Of a stretch of DNA of 64,000 nucleotides, positions 34,337 through 47,503 are shown piece after piece. The notes under the pieces were generated by a model. The model saw nothing but the letters and a program-made list of their open reading frames with translations, was not told the origin of the DNA and did not search any database. Every line of letters starts with the position of its first letter. Within the stretch, counting starts at the first letter, position 1. The DNA comes from Mactra quadrangularis. Its lineage: Eukaryota; Mollusca; Bivalvia; Venerida; Mactridae. Made by a program: the position numbers and the translations under genes. The stretch lies in assembly GCA_025267735.1 (NCBI GenBank), contig CM046294.1:1212001-1276000 (forward strand), given 5' to 3'.

Positions 34337-37189
34337 CAATACATGTACAGTAAATGAAGATTATAGCAAAAAAAACAGATTTTTGTTTGTTTTTGGTTTA
34401 ATTAGGATTGTATGGAGTCCTGTAGTGACATTTGTTTTTTTTTAATTATTTTTATGATTATTTCACATCAAAGTAATAAAATATTTTGTTTTAAAAAAAA
34501 TGTTATAATTATTGCATAAAAATGAAATAACATCATGTTTTCCCCATGAATAAATTATTACGTTACTGACCTATTTTTTGCAAAAATTGACACTATTAAA
34601 TTATGAAACTCAAAATTTAAAAATTGAAGGAAATGTGACATCTTTATTTACTTATCAACCCAGTGGATTTTTACATTGTCAAGTTATATAGTTTACAAAA
34701 TTACAAATTGCGTTCCCTGTATCAATTTCATTTTCAAATCGTAATTTTAAAATTTCACAAAATTAGGTTATATATTACCCCAACAATTCAAAACCAATTT
34801 TCACAATTGATGGACAAATCAAAATGTAATAAAAACCACTACCACACTGATCAAAATGTAATAAAAACCTCAACTATACCGATCAAATTATCACAATTTA
34901 TATTTCACAACCAATTAATACTTAATCGTTAATTACCATTAATTTCCTGCCGTCATATTCTAGTTGATGTTTAAATATTCATCACAGAAAATTCCCATGC
35001 ACAAAAACTCGCCAACATAAGATTCCAAATTTGAGTTCTATTCCGACTAGAGGCAAATTCTGCTCAAAATAACCAATAATTCCACTCAAGCTGCATATTT
35101 AAATTTTAAGGAATTGTCATTTTAGTTCCAATGTATTATAAAAAAGGCCACAATGAATGAAATTAGTTTGTTAGGAAATTATGATTATTTAATGAAACTA
35201 CAAGTGCGACTAGGGAAGGTATACTTTATCAGATTTATTTTGTACTGGTTAAAAGCTTTGGTAAATGCTAAGATCTGAATTCTGCAAGCAAGAAAACAGG
35301 AAATGTAAAATGAAAATTTGTCAAACAATGCTAAGAAACACTAATTATAAACAAATCTAAAAGACATTGCAAGACTATTCCACCATCAGTTCTATAAATT
35401 TTGAAACATTATTAATTTGTAACAGCCTAATTCAACCTGTACATATTTTTCATGCTCAGGTGTGAAAAAAGCACTTCATATCAACTTAAGTGCTTTAATC
35501 TGATCACTTTAACTGTTTAATCTTATTAAATTCTTTTTTAAACCTTTTGATCTCTAATGTACATAATAGTTAAAGCCATTTCAAGAGGTTGTTTAAAATT
35601 AGACCAGATCATGACACAAGCATTTTGTATACTTTTAAATAAATATAAGGTAGATCACTCTAACTATTATTGGATTTTCTAAATAACCAGTCTAGAGTTG
35701 CTTCCCTTGATTTTAACAAATAGACTGTAATGAGGTATGTATTGAATGTATATAATATCAATCTTACCTGTCAACAGTTACTGGTTCATTTCATTCTGAT
35801 ATAATTTAGTGTCAAAATTATTTATCCTTTAATAATTATGTAAAATATTTGCCATATTATGAAGTTATGAGTATTTTCTATGACAATTTTGCTATGTGTA
35901 AAAGAGATTGATATCATGATTTCACTAAAAACTGGTGATTTTTTATTTGGTTAACAAAAACTATTAACCCATTCCATAAACATTGTACATGAAGACCAAT
36001 TTCTATTTTTATCGATAGCTAGTACAGAAGTAAAGTTATATTTATGAACGGGATAATAAATGAAATTGTTCGGGTTTGAAAAGTGAAATTAGATTTCTGG
36101 GACTACTTCTGGATTTGGTAAATTTTCAAAGTGGGAAAGGGTCTGAAATACGGTAATTATATTTGTTCAGGACTGACGTCCTGTACAAATAAAAATGAGT
36201 ATTTAAATTAGCAGGGTTTATGCATGTGTCACAGACAGTTGAATAAAGTTTAAATATCTTATAACATATTATAACAAATTCTAAAAGCTGTCACCTCACA
36301 GACATAAAAAACCCTGTATTTTAATAACTCCATGATTTAAACGTTAGACATCAAAGATGCCTAAAGGATACCTCAAACAATAACTGTATGGCTCATAAAA
36401 CTGTATTTAAAATTTGAGTTTAAAGAAAAGAGTGAAAACAATAAAGATATATGTGACCTAGAAATGAACTTTTTATCCATGAAAAAAGTGATACAAAGTT
36501 TAGTATATAAAATATATACAGTAAAATATTAGTCACCTGTATTCATAATCACCGAGGAGTAAAACATCTACAGATTAAATTCAATGTCCCATCATAGTTG
36601 GATGATTACTAGGAAGCCCCACAGAGTTTGGTGTATGAATGTACCCTATTCTCATGCTGAAAGTTTTTTATAACAAACTCAACATGTTTAGCACAGTTAT
36701 AAATGTAACCACCATTTTTTAATGATTCACTGTTAATCCATCAGAATCTATGTTATTATTGACTGTTATATGGATGGTTTAGAGAAGCAAGACTGGTGTT
36801 AACAACAATGAAAATATAGATAAATATAGAAGATTTTGTGCAGACTCAATAATACACTTTGAACATTTTTTTTCAGTTATACCAAAAGCAGCTGATTCAC
36901 ATTTTTCCTGAAATTTTCAGGACTCTACTCTCACTGGTAATCTTGTGCAATTATTAGGGGTCAGTCAGCAGTCTCCACAAATAGCCAGGAACCAATATTT
37001 ACTGTTTAATAAATTTTCAATGCAAGTGTATCTTGTACCACATCATGGTTTTAAGTTCCAGAAACAAAAATATGAAGATAATGTAAGTTAAATTTTGTCA
37101 CTATAAGGCAATAAAAACTATTTCAATTGATACAATGAGCAACTAGAAATAATAACACTGTCTTCATTTGCACATTAATAAAATCATAT

Positions 37190-37380
37190 ATGAATTATCT
37201 CCCTTTGAATATTTCAGTCATAGAATATTAAACAAATTATCTCCCTTTAAATATTTCATTAAAAAGAATCCTATAAACAATTTATATCCCATTAAATACC
37301 CAAAATAGTTTTATTATCTCCCTTTTTTATTTCTTTTTAATGTTTTCATTACAATCCAACAAAATTATCTCCCTTGAATT
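37190..37380. repeat. Spaced TTATCTCCCTT repeats
   Basis: Four copies of the TTATCTCCCTTT motif sit at roughly 40-110-base spacing in AT-rich DNA. This is the complement of the AAGGGAGATAA motif that makes up the array at 38428-38817. Confidence 0.6.
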
Positions 37381-38111
37381 AAAAATCTGTCCAATAATCC
37401 TTGCTTGCAGATTTTAAATGTTTCACCCAGCACAAACTGTTTAAAACTAACTAAAACCTAATCTTATTTGTAAAAAATAATCAGTTTGTATTACATGTTT
37501 TAAATTTATCATAAATCGTAATTATAATGAACACAGATAATCCAAAATCATTAAAATAAATTGCAAGTGACCTCCATTGATTATGCCTAGTAAGTAATAA
37601 TTAGGATTTTGTTTCAACAGTTTTGCATAAAAACTGCCTTTCTTGCATACAATTTTTCCCAATTAATCTTAAATTATAAACGTATTTGTAATTATTAATC
37701 TCTGACCTAGTTCAATGTTTTATTATTATTATAATTATCATGATTATATTCGGAGATATGTCTCTGTTATATTTTAATGTTGCAAAAACATGTGCACATG
37801 GGTTTAATACCTCTAAATCTGATATAGGCATAACACCACTAAATCTTCTTATTAATAAAATTTCACAATATTTCTAAACTTATGTCATCTTTTAAGTATA
37901 AAGAGATATGTTTGAACTTAGTTGCACAAGTAATAGAAGGGTTTAAATCCCTAATCTTCTTAAATGAAATATTTATGTATCTAATTTAAGTGCAACCATT
38001 TTGTGCTATAAAAATGATTAAAGCAGGTGTCATAACTGAACATTTGTAGATATTAATGAATAGCTAAACTAACACTATTATCATGAGACTCATAATTATA
38101 TAGTATAGTCC

Positions 38112-38239
38112 ATTTTTTCTCAACTGTAAAAGTTCGAATAATTTCAAGAGGATAGAATATACACTATCACAATATCACAAGTGTGAGACAAAGAACAATA
38201 AGTCACTGTGAAATTATTTATGTTTTGACAGTTGAGCAA
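38112..38239. mobile_element. Short MITE related to 34110-34336
   Basis: TTTTCTCAACTGTAAAAG at the left and TGTTTTGACAGTTGAGCAAA at the right are inverted. It has the same AAATTATT.ATG inner block as the longer copy. Confidence 0.6.
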
Positions 38240-38427
38240 ACCTCGCCTATATCACCCCCCCCCAAAAAAAAAATCTTAGACAGATGGAAATTTTGAAAAA
38301 AAAATGATCATGCATTATTATACCTAAAGTAATCTTACAGTAAAATTATAGTATAAGGGGGATCACTCTGTCATACTTGAGACATAACACTTTTTTGTCT
38401 GCCTGGTAAATTCAAATAATACAATAA

Positions 38428-38817
38428 ACAAGGGAGATAACTTAAATTTATCCTTATAAAAATCAACAGGGGAGATAACCTAAATATACCAGGTAATCAT
38501 AAAATACAATAAACAAGGGAGATAATCTTAATATACCAGGTATTTATTTAACACAACTAACAAGGGAGATAACCTGAATATATTCATATAACAAAATAAA
38601 CAAGGGAGGTAACCTGAATATATTCATATAACAAAATAAACAAGGGAGGTAACCTGAATATATTCATATAACAAAATAAACAAGGGAGGTAACCTGAATA
38701 TATTCATATAACAAAATAAACAAGGGAGGTAACCTGAATATACTGGGTATTCATATATCACAATAAACAAGGGAGGTAACCTGAATATGTTCATATAAAA
38801 TTTTAAACAAGAGAGAT
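38428..38817. repeat. 40-bp tandem array with AAGGGAG[A/G]TAAC core
   Basis: Four almost exact 40-bp units start at 38601, 38641, 38681 and 38721 (CAAGGGAGGTAACCTGAATA...). More diverged units lie on both sides, about nine in all. The outer units carry AAGGGAGATAA, the inner ones AAGGGAGGTAA, so the inner block looks like a recent expansion. Confidence 0.9.
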
Positions 38818-40129
38818 AACTCTTATTACCTTATAGAGTGTCAATATACTTACAAACCAAAGCAGGTGGTGACAATAATAAGATCATCAGAGTATATTCA
38901 TATAAAACAAGGTTAATCTAGAGAGTTCAAATAATTTCTTGTGTATTTAATAGCTACCTAGTGTTTGTTTTTGAAAATTGCCACAGCATGTCATCAACTG
39001 TTCGCAAATATTTACAAAATGAAACCATATTCAAACATAGCAGACTATAAACCCTTGGCCTTCGACCATAAAACTAAGACCATGAACAGTAAACTATAGG
39101 TCATATTTAACCATAACCACTTCAAATCTAAAATACAAAGAGTAAACTGACCAAGCATGAGATTTGTCATGAAAGGATTACAATAATCACAAAACTCAAC
39201 TTGAAAAATCCCACCAAATAAAAAATACAAATATTCAAATGACAAAATATATAAGAAAAAAGAAGATTGAGAAAAAAGGATGTAAGGCAGCTGTAATGTA
39301 TTTTCATTAAATGAAAATAACAACATATTTTCATGTTATTTTCAACAGTACAACTATTATGGTGTGCATCAGAATGCTTGCTGAAATTCAGCAATAAAGG
39401 GTCTATCTATTCAAAGGGCGGGCAGGGCATTCTCTACCAAAACATTGTTTTGACTATATTAATCATTATTTGGTGTAGCCAAAACATTATGAAATGGTTC
39501 TATCTTTTTATGAACACTTCCTATTTGGCAATGTTTTTGATCATATTGTTGTTTTACATTGCTCGCCCACTTTTTTCAACCATTGTAGGAAAGAAATGAA
39601 AGAGGTTCTAATTGAAGAATAGGATATATCAAACATTAAAAAACTTGTGTCTAAAAAAGCTCTTCATTTTGAACTTCCCACCAACTAAACTGGCAGACAG
39701 ATCAATGCTAGAGTCATACAGTCATGAATATGCAATGACAAAGCAGCCACTATATCTATTTCTAAAAATATCATGAACTCAAAATCTGCTTAAATGCTAA
39801 AAAAACTCTGTAAGTTTAAATCAAAAGTACTTTTTTCAGATTTAAAGTTCAATATTTTTGAAATCATAAATGGATCTACACATTCAAATTTTGCCCCACT
39901 TAATAAATTAGATACAAACGCAAGATTAAATAATCTATTTGTAATATACATCTATATATCTATACCAACAGTCAAAATGAGCATAAAAATGGTATTTACT
40001 TTGTTCAAATTAAGTCAAAATATAAGCAAAATTGATTAAATGATCCAAAGCAGTTTTGCAATCTTACTACAGCTTCACCCTCCCCCCCTCCCTCCCTCAG
40101 ATTAGGTAAGTAAGGCATTTGACATTGTA

Positions 40130-40450
40130 TGCCCCAGACACCATGAGAGTCCATGTTTAGCTCATGTCTGCAGTACATCAGACTATGAATGTGACCCCTA
40201 ACCCTAGTTAGCTAAGGTCTGTAGAGCATCTGACTATAAATAGGCCCTTACCATTGATAGCTTGAGTTTGTAGGATATCAGTTGATGAATGTGACCTAAC
40301 CCTAGTTAGCTAAGGTCTGCATGGCATCTGACAATAATTAGCCCCTACCCTAGATAGCTCAAGTCTGTAAGACATCTGTCTATGAATTCCCAATCCCCAA
40401 ATCCAAGTTAGTTCCCAGTTAGTTTATGTCCCTTGGACATCTGACTTTAA
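40130..40450. repeat. Degenerate tandem repeat, ~57-bp unit
   Basis: Five to six diverged units share AGCTAAGGTCTG, CATCTGACTAT and a CCCTA stretch. No coding potential. Confidence 0.65.
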
Positions 40451-40789
40451 TGCATGATTTCATGTGTATGCTACTAAAGAATTATAGCTACCCTACAAAA
40501 AGGTAAACCTATGTTACAAATTTAAAAGTAGGTGTGGGAAATTATTAAATCACTATATAATTCACAAGTTATAATTCACACTTAATGATGCATGTAATGC
40601 ATTTAATGCACTAACAATTTCATTTATTATATTTTATAGTATAATTGTGCATATAAACATGCATGAGTTAAATAAACAATTCCTGATTTACTTTTTGAGT
40701 TTTGTTAACAAAAACGTCTGAATAAACTAAGCCAGCTAAAATTATTATACATTTTGTACACATTAACCAGTCCCTTTTTACATATTCAG

Positions 40790-41115
40790 AACCCAGGTTT
40801 GTCGAGTGCAGTTGGTAGTGCATCTAGTTTTAAAATCTAGCTTCCAGAAGGGAACAGGTTCAAATCCCAACCAGTAGAATGGTTTGGGTTATACTCCTCC
40901 ATGAAATTTTGACAACATAGTCAATATTTCTACAATAATAAGGTAAATGGTTTCTACAATTGTAAGGTATACATGGAGAAGTTGTTGGCTTTGTGGAAGG
41001 ATGGGAAAGTCTAGGTATACTTGGCATCAACACTGGCATCTATGAAATCTTGAAATGACCATAATAGCGTTGACATGGTTATAGTTGGCATGGTGATAGA
41101 GCCAATAAATTAATT
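40790..41115 (+). mobile_element. tRNA-derived SINE, old copy
   Basis: The head GTGCAGTTGGTAGTGCATC and B box AGGTTCAAATCCC are clear. The body (GTTATACTCCTCCATGAAAT...GGAGAAGTTG..GGCTTTGTGGAAGG) follows the 380-663 family but is diverged and carries a small internal duplication of TTTCTACAAT..TAAGGTA. Confidence 0.7.
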
Positions 41116-41153
41116 CATAAGGATACAGTATTGTATTAATCTGTATTATCTAC

Positions 41154-41480
41154 CTCAATCTGATTAAAACCCCATCTAAAATTTTCACTTGCCAACTCGC
41201 TAATTTAGATCTAGCCGTTTTCTTAAGAGGGTCACGTTTAGGTGACCTTTTCTCATTATGATATTCATGACAAAATCACTATGTTTAGTAACTTGTTTAC
41301 ATCATTCTACCTTACGCAATTTGAAATGAGCCGTCCAATCTCAGACTGTGAATAATACCTCTGTCTTATTAGCTCGCTAAAAATAGAAATTACCAAATCA
41401 AAATGCCATTAATAGTGTTTTGTCTAGATGAATGCTACACACTGATTGGACCTTAGAGATCCTGAACGACAATGCTCAAC
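41154..41480. repeat. Dispersed repeat, copy 1
   Basis: About 330 bp starting CTCAATCTGATTAAAACCC. A second copy in the same orientation lies at 43490-43855. Shared blocks include TTAATAGTGTTTTGTCTAGA and AGATCCTG..CGACAA.GCTC. Type of element unknown. Confidence 0.75.
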
Positions 41481-42429
41481 AGGATATCAGTTTACGGAGA
41501 TTGGATCTACCTTGGCTGGGAATTGAACACAAGTTTACTTCTACTTCTACTTGCACTCAAAACATTCAGGTTAGAAAACAGTACAAGTGTAGCCACTGCA
41601 CATAGATCAAAGTGCAAAGTTTATTTTGATAATGTTTTATTAGAAATTGTACAATTTTCATCACCATTTGTACAGTTTTATAACAAATATGAACAGTTTT
41701 ATTGTCAATTGTACAGTTTTTATAACAATACTCAGAATATGACAGTCAGAACATTTAGGGTTAATCAAGGTAAATAAGGCCCAAAAAATAGTTCTGCATT
41801 TAAGGCAACCTGACTCTGCAAAGCAAACTCTTCCAGAGTTTATAGTGGTTTTCAAACTATAAATATTGAATACTGATAAAGATAAAAAAATTTATTAGAA
41901 TAGAATTTCAATGGAAAATTATGAAAATAAAAAATATATACCGGTAGTTTAGTTCCATTATTAGAATTGATGGTCATTTTAAGGGTCCTTTGTCTTTTCT
42001 TAGTAATATTTGACTGTAAAAAATCATCAAAAAACAGCATGATTTTGTAATCATTCAGGTGGCCTTTATAGTGGAATTTTAATCCAAAAAATAAAGCAAT
42101 CATCACCCTACCTTACAGTTTTGTTGATATTGTCACACAAAACACATACATATTTTCTGTTTTAGCCTAAGTATTGTATCAATATTAATGATATCAATTA
42201 TTAGTCCATTTATAAATATGTAGTCAAAATGTCCCTGGACATACTTTCATGTTATTAATTAATTGACAGCTTACTGATTTATCACATACCAACTTGTATC
42301 TAATACTGACCACTATATAGTTTTATCAAACAATATGTAAGGTCAAATCAGCACCTTTTTGATCAATGTAGAATTTTTTCCAAGTAAATTATTGGTGCAT
42401 TTTAATCAAATGTCAGTAGGACATACATA

Positions 42430-42580
42430 AACCTTGCTGATTTAAATACTTGATTATTACAGTACATTATTACGCATACATTACACCTGCTGATTTAAAT
42501 ACTCACTGCAAACAGTGTCGGTATAGATACACTGTAGCAAGTATCTAAATCAGCGGGTTTAATGTGTGGGCCACACACAA
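42430..42580. repeat. Foldback repeat, GTATTTAAATCAG family
   Basis: CTGATTTAAATACT occurs at 42436 and again at 42489 and is mirrored by AGTATCTAAATCAGCGGGTT at 42540, so this copy has an extra arm. The same inverted layout occurs at 55139-55272. Confidence 0.6.
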
Positions 42581-42905
42581 TAGAAGGATGGTCAGTAACT
42601 GGTCAAAATAATTATTAACAGTCCACAGTTCAACAAGCCTTGGTTCCTGGGAATTCACCAGCAATAAGCTCTTATACTAATTGTAAGCACCTATCTCTCA
42701 GATGAAGAGCCATAATCTAAGTTTAACTCTAACCATCTAAAAATCAAAGCACTGATAGCACTGTCAGATATGGGGTTTGATAGAACAAATAAACCCGGGA
42801 TATTATAACAAACAGAAGCTATACAAGAGAACCTTCCCCTTACATAAACCGGATTAGACATTCAATAGCACTAACAGCATTTCGCTTGCTTGTTAAAGCG
42901 TATTG

Positions 42906-43040
42906 CGAACTATATTAATTGAAGTAGTAATTATCCCTTGAATTGCGGATGCACGGCTTAATATAATCGTCCATGACAAATTCTAATGAGGATTTGCTAC
43001 AGTTCGCAACTAAACATGGGGAACCCAATGTAATAAGAAG
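42906..43040 (-). repeat. Dispersed repeat shared with 265-379
   Basis: The minus strand here matches the plus strand of 265-379 over about 115 bases (CATGTTTAGTTGC, GTAGCAAATC, CATGGAC.ATTA, CAATT...GATAATTACTAC). This explains the 60-codon minus-strand frame at 42915-43097. The SINE at 380-663 is inserted at the end of the other copy. Confidence 0.6.
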
Positions 43041-43489
43041 TTCAAAGACCATTAAACCACAAATGCAAGCCACCAAATTGTGCGTCACAAGAATCAAAAC
43101 ATAATTCTTACCGCACCTACAATACTCAAATTTTCACACCATAAAAGGTTTTATATAAGTACATGAGTACCTTGAGTTGTCAAGGGCCTCTTTAACAAAT
43201 CATAAAAGTTATATTTTATTGATACAGGGACATAAATTCTACAACTTTTATCTCTTGTAAATACCTAAGTGTGATATGAACATTTGCACAATTGTACTAA
43301 ATATGACATAACATGCATGAGCACATTTTTTTACAAATATCAAAATTTTAACACGTACATTGTATTTTTTTTAGGGGGGGGGGCACTTGTTGGAGCATGT
43401 GATGTACATGCAGTGTCATGCACAGTTTTCTCCAGAAAGTTAATTAGTAGTCAGTTTAAACATACTATGTAGTTAAACAATGTCATGCA

Positions 43490-43855
43490 CTCAATCTGAT
43501 TAAAACCCAATCTAAAACTTGCTAATTTAGATCTGAATGTTTTCAAATGAGGGTCATGTTCAGGTGACCTTTTTTCATTACAATATTCATGACAAAATTG
43601 TTATGTTAAGTAACTTGTTTACATCGTCTACATCACACAGTTTAGAATGAGCCATCCAATCACAGCCTGTGAATAATACCACTTTAAAATTAGCTCGCAA
43701 ACCTTGGTCTAAAAATAGAAATTATGAAATCAAAGTGCTATTAATAGTGTTTTGTCTAGATGAAAGGTACGCATTGATTGGTTTACATAAAGGTCATCTT
43801 GACATGACTCTCCATTAAGATCTTAGAGATCCTGTGCGACAACGCTCTACATGAC
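43490..43855. repeat. Dispersed repeat, copy 2
   Basis: Partner of 41154-41480 in the same orientation, with about 40 extra bases before the last shared block. Confidence 0.75.
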
Positions 43856-44297
43856 ATTAACAAATTTACATCTGTCCTAAATAAGATCATGACAAGCGTT
43901 AAGATATTAGTAAGAAAAATTAAAATTGATTGTCATTGGAAAAAAAAAGCATTGATTAAAAAGCTTCATTGAGGGTGTTTTTTAGAAATGAAAAACCAGG
44001 ATGAAAACTTGCAGCATATAAAAACTCAAGACTCTTGAGTAAAAGAGTAATTGATTTAATAACTGATATAGTCCCATAAAAACTACAATAAACTTGTTTA
44101 CCCTGATACTTTAATTAGGCGCAATCAACTGAATTTCAGTACTTAAATATCAAAAAACAACATACACTCAAGATAGTGATTTCAGTAGTTTTACAACTCA
44201 ATTAAAAGACCATTCTAAAAAAACATTTGAAAACCCAAATTTCACTAATTGCAAACCAAGCGTAAAATCCAATAAAAATGTGTAAAGCACTTCACAA

Positions 44298-44405
44298 ATT
44301 GTCTTTTCCAAGACTGCGCTCTTAAACTAGCAAGTAATCCAATATATATTCAACATTGTCTTTTCCAAGAATGCGCACTTAAAACTATTTAGCAATCCAA
44401 TACTT
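44298..44405. repeat. Tandem duplication, ~57 bp x2
   Basis: Two units each contain TTGTCTTTTCCAAGA.TGCGC and AG.AATCCAAT. Confidence 0.7.
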
Positions 44406-45010
44406 TCAAAGGAACACCACAAATGTTAAAATGTTACCCTTTTTTTATAAAGTCAAAAACAAGTTGCACACAAACATGATCCATAAAAAAAAAACACTTG
44501 CATAAAATCTATCAACAATATTTGCTCATGATGCATAACGCAATCATGTCCCCATTATCTGAATCATTAACTCCTTTGTAACTGATATCGTAAATTTCAC
44601 AAGAAATCATCCAACTATGTCATCATCATTATTTCCTTTTAACCGGGAAAATACATATCAACGAACAGCAATCATTTCTTCTAAGGAATGACAATATTTT
44701 CTTCATCACTCTAGCTGTTAGGAAACATATCTCAAATAGCTTCCGAGAAATTTTAACACTTTTTCTAGTGCCTAGTGAGTGACGCTCCATACAAAGTTCA
44801 TACTGGAATTAGTCCAGTGATTTAGTGTCAGTTTGAGAACACTCTTCATTGATTGGTAAAACAATTGTTGACATTTTTCTCTGTTTGGATACAACTAATG
44901 TAGTAATATTGGTATAATATAATTACTAAGGTAAGTCACCCATATACTGGCGAAGTTGTAGAATTTTTTTTGACGCTAAACCTTTTACTGTACTAGATTT
45001 ACATTTTTAT

Positions 45011-45291
45011 ACTGGGTTTAACACCATGTCAACACCATTTAGGATATTTTATTTTGGACAGCCCACCAAACCCAACTTTCTTGCACCCTTGTCTATAACC
45101 AGTACACACACCTACCCTTCCACAAGGCTAGATACTTCCCCATAAACCATATTAATAAAGGAAAATTGAGATTTTTGTAAAATTTTCATGAAAGGGTATA
45201 ACCGCTTCATGTGGGATTGGAATCCATACCCCCTTCAGGCAACTTTATTCAAAATCCCTGCTTGCTACCAACTGTGCTACTGACCTGGAAA
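45011..45291 (-). mobile_element. tRNA-derived SINE
   Basis: Minus-strand copy of the 380-663 family, with a decayed head (B-box-like GGATTCCAATCCC) and a recognisable body ending TGTTGACATGGTGTTAAAC. Confidence 0.75.
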
Positions 45292-45472
45292 CTGAGACTT
45301 ACAAAAAAAAGACATTTTGCAGACTTTGGTACAGTAATCTAGTGACACACATTCTTTAATCCTCTGTCATAGCAGTCTGTCCAGAAAATGAACTAGGTCA
45401 GACGTATTCAACTCATTAAGGGATAACACCAATAATTAGAAACCTTATTTTTACAGATGTACTAATAATGTA

Positions 45473-45886
45473 CTGTGCCTGGCAAAAGTTTGGAGACATT
45501 TTTACTTGGAAGGCCTACTATATGACTTTTATTTTAATTTTGATAACTTAATTATTTAATGCTCTCCTTGATTATTTTTGATAGCTCTCCTTGAGCTATA
45601 TTTATTTTTTAAGTGTCACTTATTTTTTTTTTGTTATGGTTCTATATAATATCATTGAGACTAACAATAGTAACTTAAATACTTGTACTACACTGTATGT
45701 TAAGGAAAAGAGTTTAGGAAGCTTTTGTATGTCAAATGCTGAATCTTAAGAATGTGAAATGTCAGTGAAAATTTTGTATTCATTTTATCACCAAGCATAC
45801 TAAATTCATATTAAAATATTCATTGTACAAAAACAGTAATTAAACTTGAGTAAATTTCTTTGTCAGCAAACTTTTGGTGAGCACTG
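45473..45886. mobile_element. Tc1/mariner-type MITE, copy 1
   Basis: The ends CTGTGCCTGGCAAAAGTTTG and the inverted CAAACTTTTGGTGAGCACTG resemble Tc1/mariner termini, after a TA at 45471-45472. It shares the internal GTCAAATGCTGAATCTTA block with 48271-48647 and 57903-58260. Confidence 0.65.
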
Positions 45887-46344
45887 TCAATAGTTAAGTC
45901 TGGCCGGAACTCAACCTTAAATTCATATCTGACCTCAAGAACCAATCATTGTTAATGCAGAAATAATGCCAATATAGACATCGCAAGATTTACATATCAT
46001 TAGCACTGACTGGAAAACCTGGGCAGTTTCCAGCAGTCGAAACATCGGCAGTGACCATTTCATATCCACAGACAAATACAGAAATGAATATAGCCAAGTC
46101 ATTTATGTTATGTATTTGTATTGTAAACTATAGCAATAATGAGTCTCTTAGAATAAACATGAAAAGTTAATAACTATAATTCTAAGAACTGATAAACAAA
46201 TTGTCTATTAATATTTTGGTTGGCAGAAAATTTGGAACCATAAAAAAGATGAATGGCAAGACATTACAATATAACATTAACTGACTATTATTATGATGGC
46301 TTTAAACTGGAACTTAGATCAGTTCTAGGTATTGATTTACATTA

Positions 46345-47503
46345 AGCTGGGCTCCCACTGCCGATCAGATCAACTCGATCAAGCCCGATCAAGCGATCGG
46401 GTACTGGTCTGGGTCGGTCGGCATGATTGATCGGGAGTGGTCGGGGAGGTCTACCTTGGTCGGCATCGCTCGGGCTTTCTACCCGAATTTTTTTGACATG
46501 TCAAAAAAATTCGTGTAGCGATCGTGTAGCCAAGCGGTCGAGAAGAGCTCGGGAAGCGATCGTGTATTGATCGAGTTGAAGATCGAGTTGATCGAGAAAC
46601 AATCGTGTAGCGATCTTGTTTGGTCGGATTGGCATCTTTAACCCGATCTGTACCCGATCATCTCGACTTCTACTCGAGTAATATACGATCGCATCCCGAT
46701 TAAGTAGATCTCTGTTCGATCTCTTGTCCAGATTATCTAGACTGCTACCCGACTACTCCACGACCACACACGACAGCACACGATCAAACCCCGATCACTG
46801 TTCGACCATACACGAGCTCACGTGACTAAAGCAAGAACAGCGTATCCTTTTGGGTCCTCCCTGTTTAGCTCCTGTAGCAGTTGCTCATAATGCCCATACA
46901 GTGGTCGTCGTGCAAGCCACTGCTTCATCCATATTTTCCTGCGCATTTGTCGCCTACGTCTATGCCTACGACCCTCCGCCTCTTCCTCTTGTTCCAACTC
47001 TAGCACAGCAATGGCCCTGTCTCTCTGGAGCTCTAACCATCTGGCCCACAACTGCAACTGCTCAGTCTTCATAAATATTTATACTATGCTGGACACAACA
47101 TATACTATGAAGTTTCAAGATGAAGTGATAATGATCAACACTGTTTGAAGTTTTTATTCTAAAAGTTTTGGTACACGACTGTTCACGACCTTCTACGACT
47201 CGAGTACGACCATGACGATCTGGTCGGGGAAAGATCTGACACCGATCGAGCAGAGATCCAGTAGGTCGAGTTGAGATCGTGTAGGGATCGTGTAAAGGTC
47301 GGGATGATCGAGCGGAAATCGGAAAGGTGGTCGGGTTGACGTCGTGAAGGAGTCGTGAATAATCGTGTGGGAATCGTGTGTGATCGACAAGAGATCGAGA
47401 AGAAGTCGTGTATACGCCTTTAGTCTAGCTTGGTCGGGCCTGATCGGGGAATTTGGGTGATCGGGATGATCGAGTTGATCTGATCGGCAGTGGGAACCCA
47501 GCT
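46345..47503. mobile_element. PIF/Harbinger deletion derivative
   Basis: Inverted repeats of about 37 bp (AGCTGGG[C/T]TCCCACTGCC... at both ends, one mismatch) are flanked by TTA duplications at 46342-46344 and 47504-47506, the PIF/Harbinger target site. Both arms (46345-46800 and 47160-47503) are crowded with GATCG/CGATC words, so the element can fold back on itself. The middle keeps the first part of a Harbinger-type transposase ORF on the minus strand (46818-47072). The catalytic region has been deleted. Confidence 0.88.
46818..47072 (-). pseudogene. Harbinger transposase N-terminal remnant (84 codons)
   Basis: Starts at ATG 47070-47072. The stretch RRHRRRRQMRRKIWMKQWL followed by ARRPLYGHYEQLLQELNRED matches the N-terminal block (R-x-W-V-x-x-W-L-x-R-R-x-x-x-G-x-Y-x-x-L-x-x-E-L-x-x-E-D) familiar from HARBI1/ALP1-like Harbinger transposases. 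After REDPKGY the similarity stops, and a TGA follows seven residues later at 46818-46820, close to the right-arm repeats. The DDE catalytic region is missing, so it cannot transpose. The open frame and intact start suggest the deletion is not very old or that the segment matters for mobilisation. Confidence 0.75.

Noticed and set aside
35763..35800. Perfect-looking donor CAG|GTAAGATT on the minus strand
   Set aside because: All three frames upstream contain stops within 28 bases of the nearest AG.
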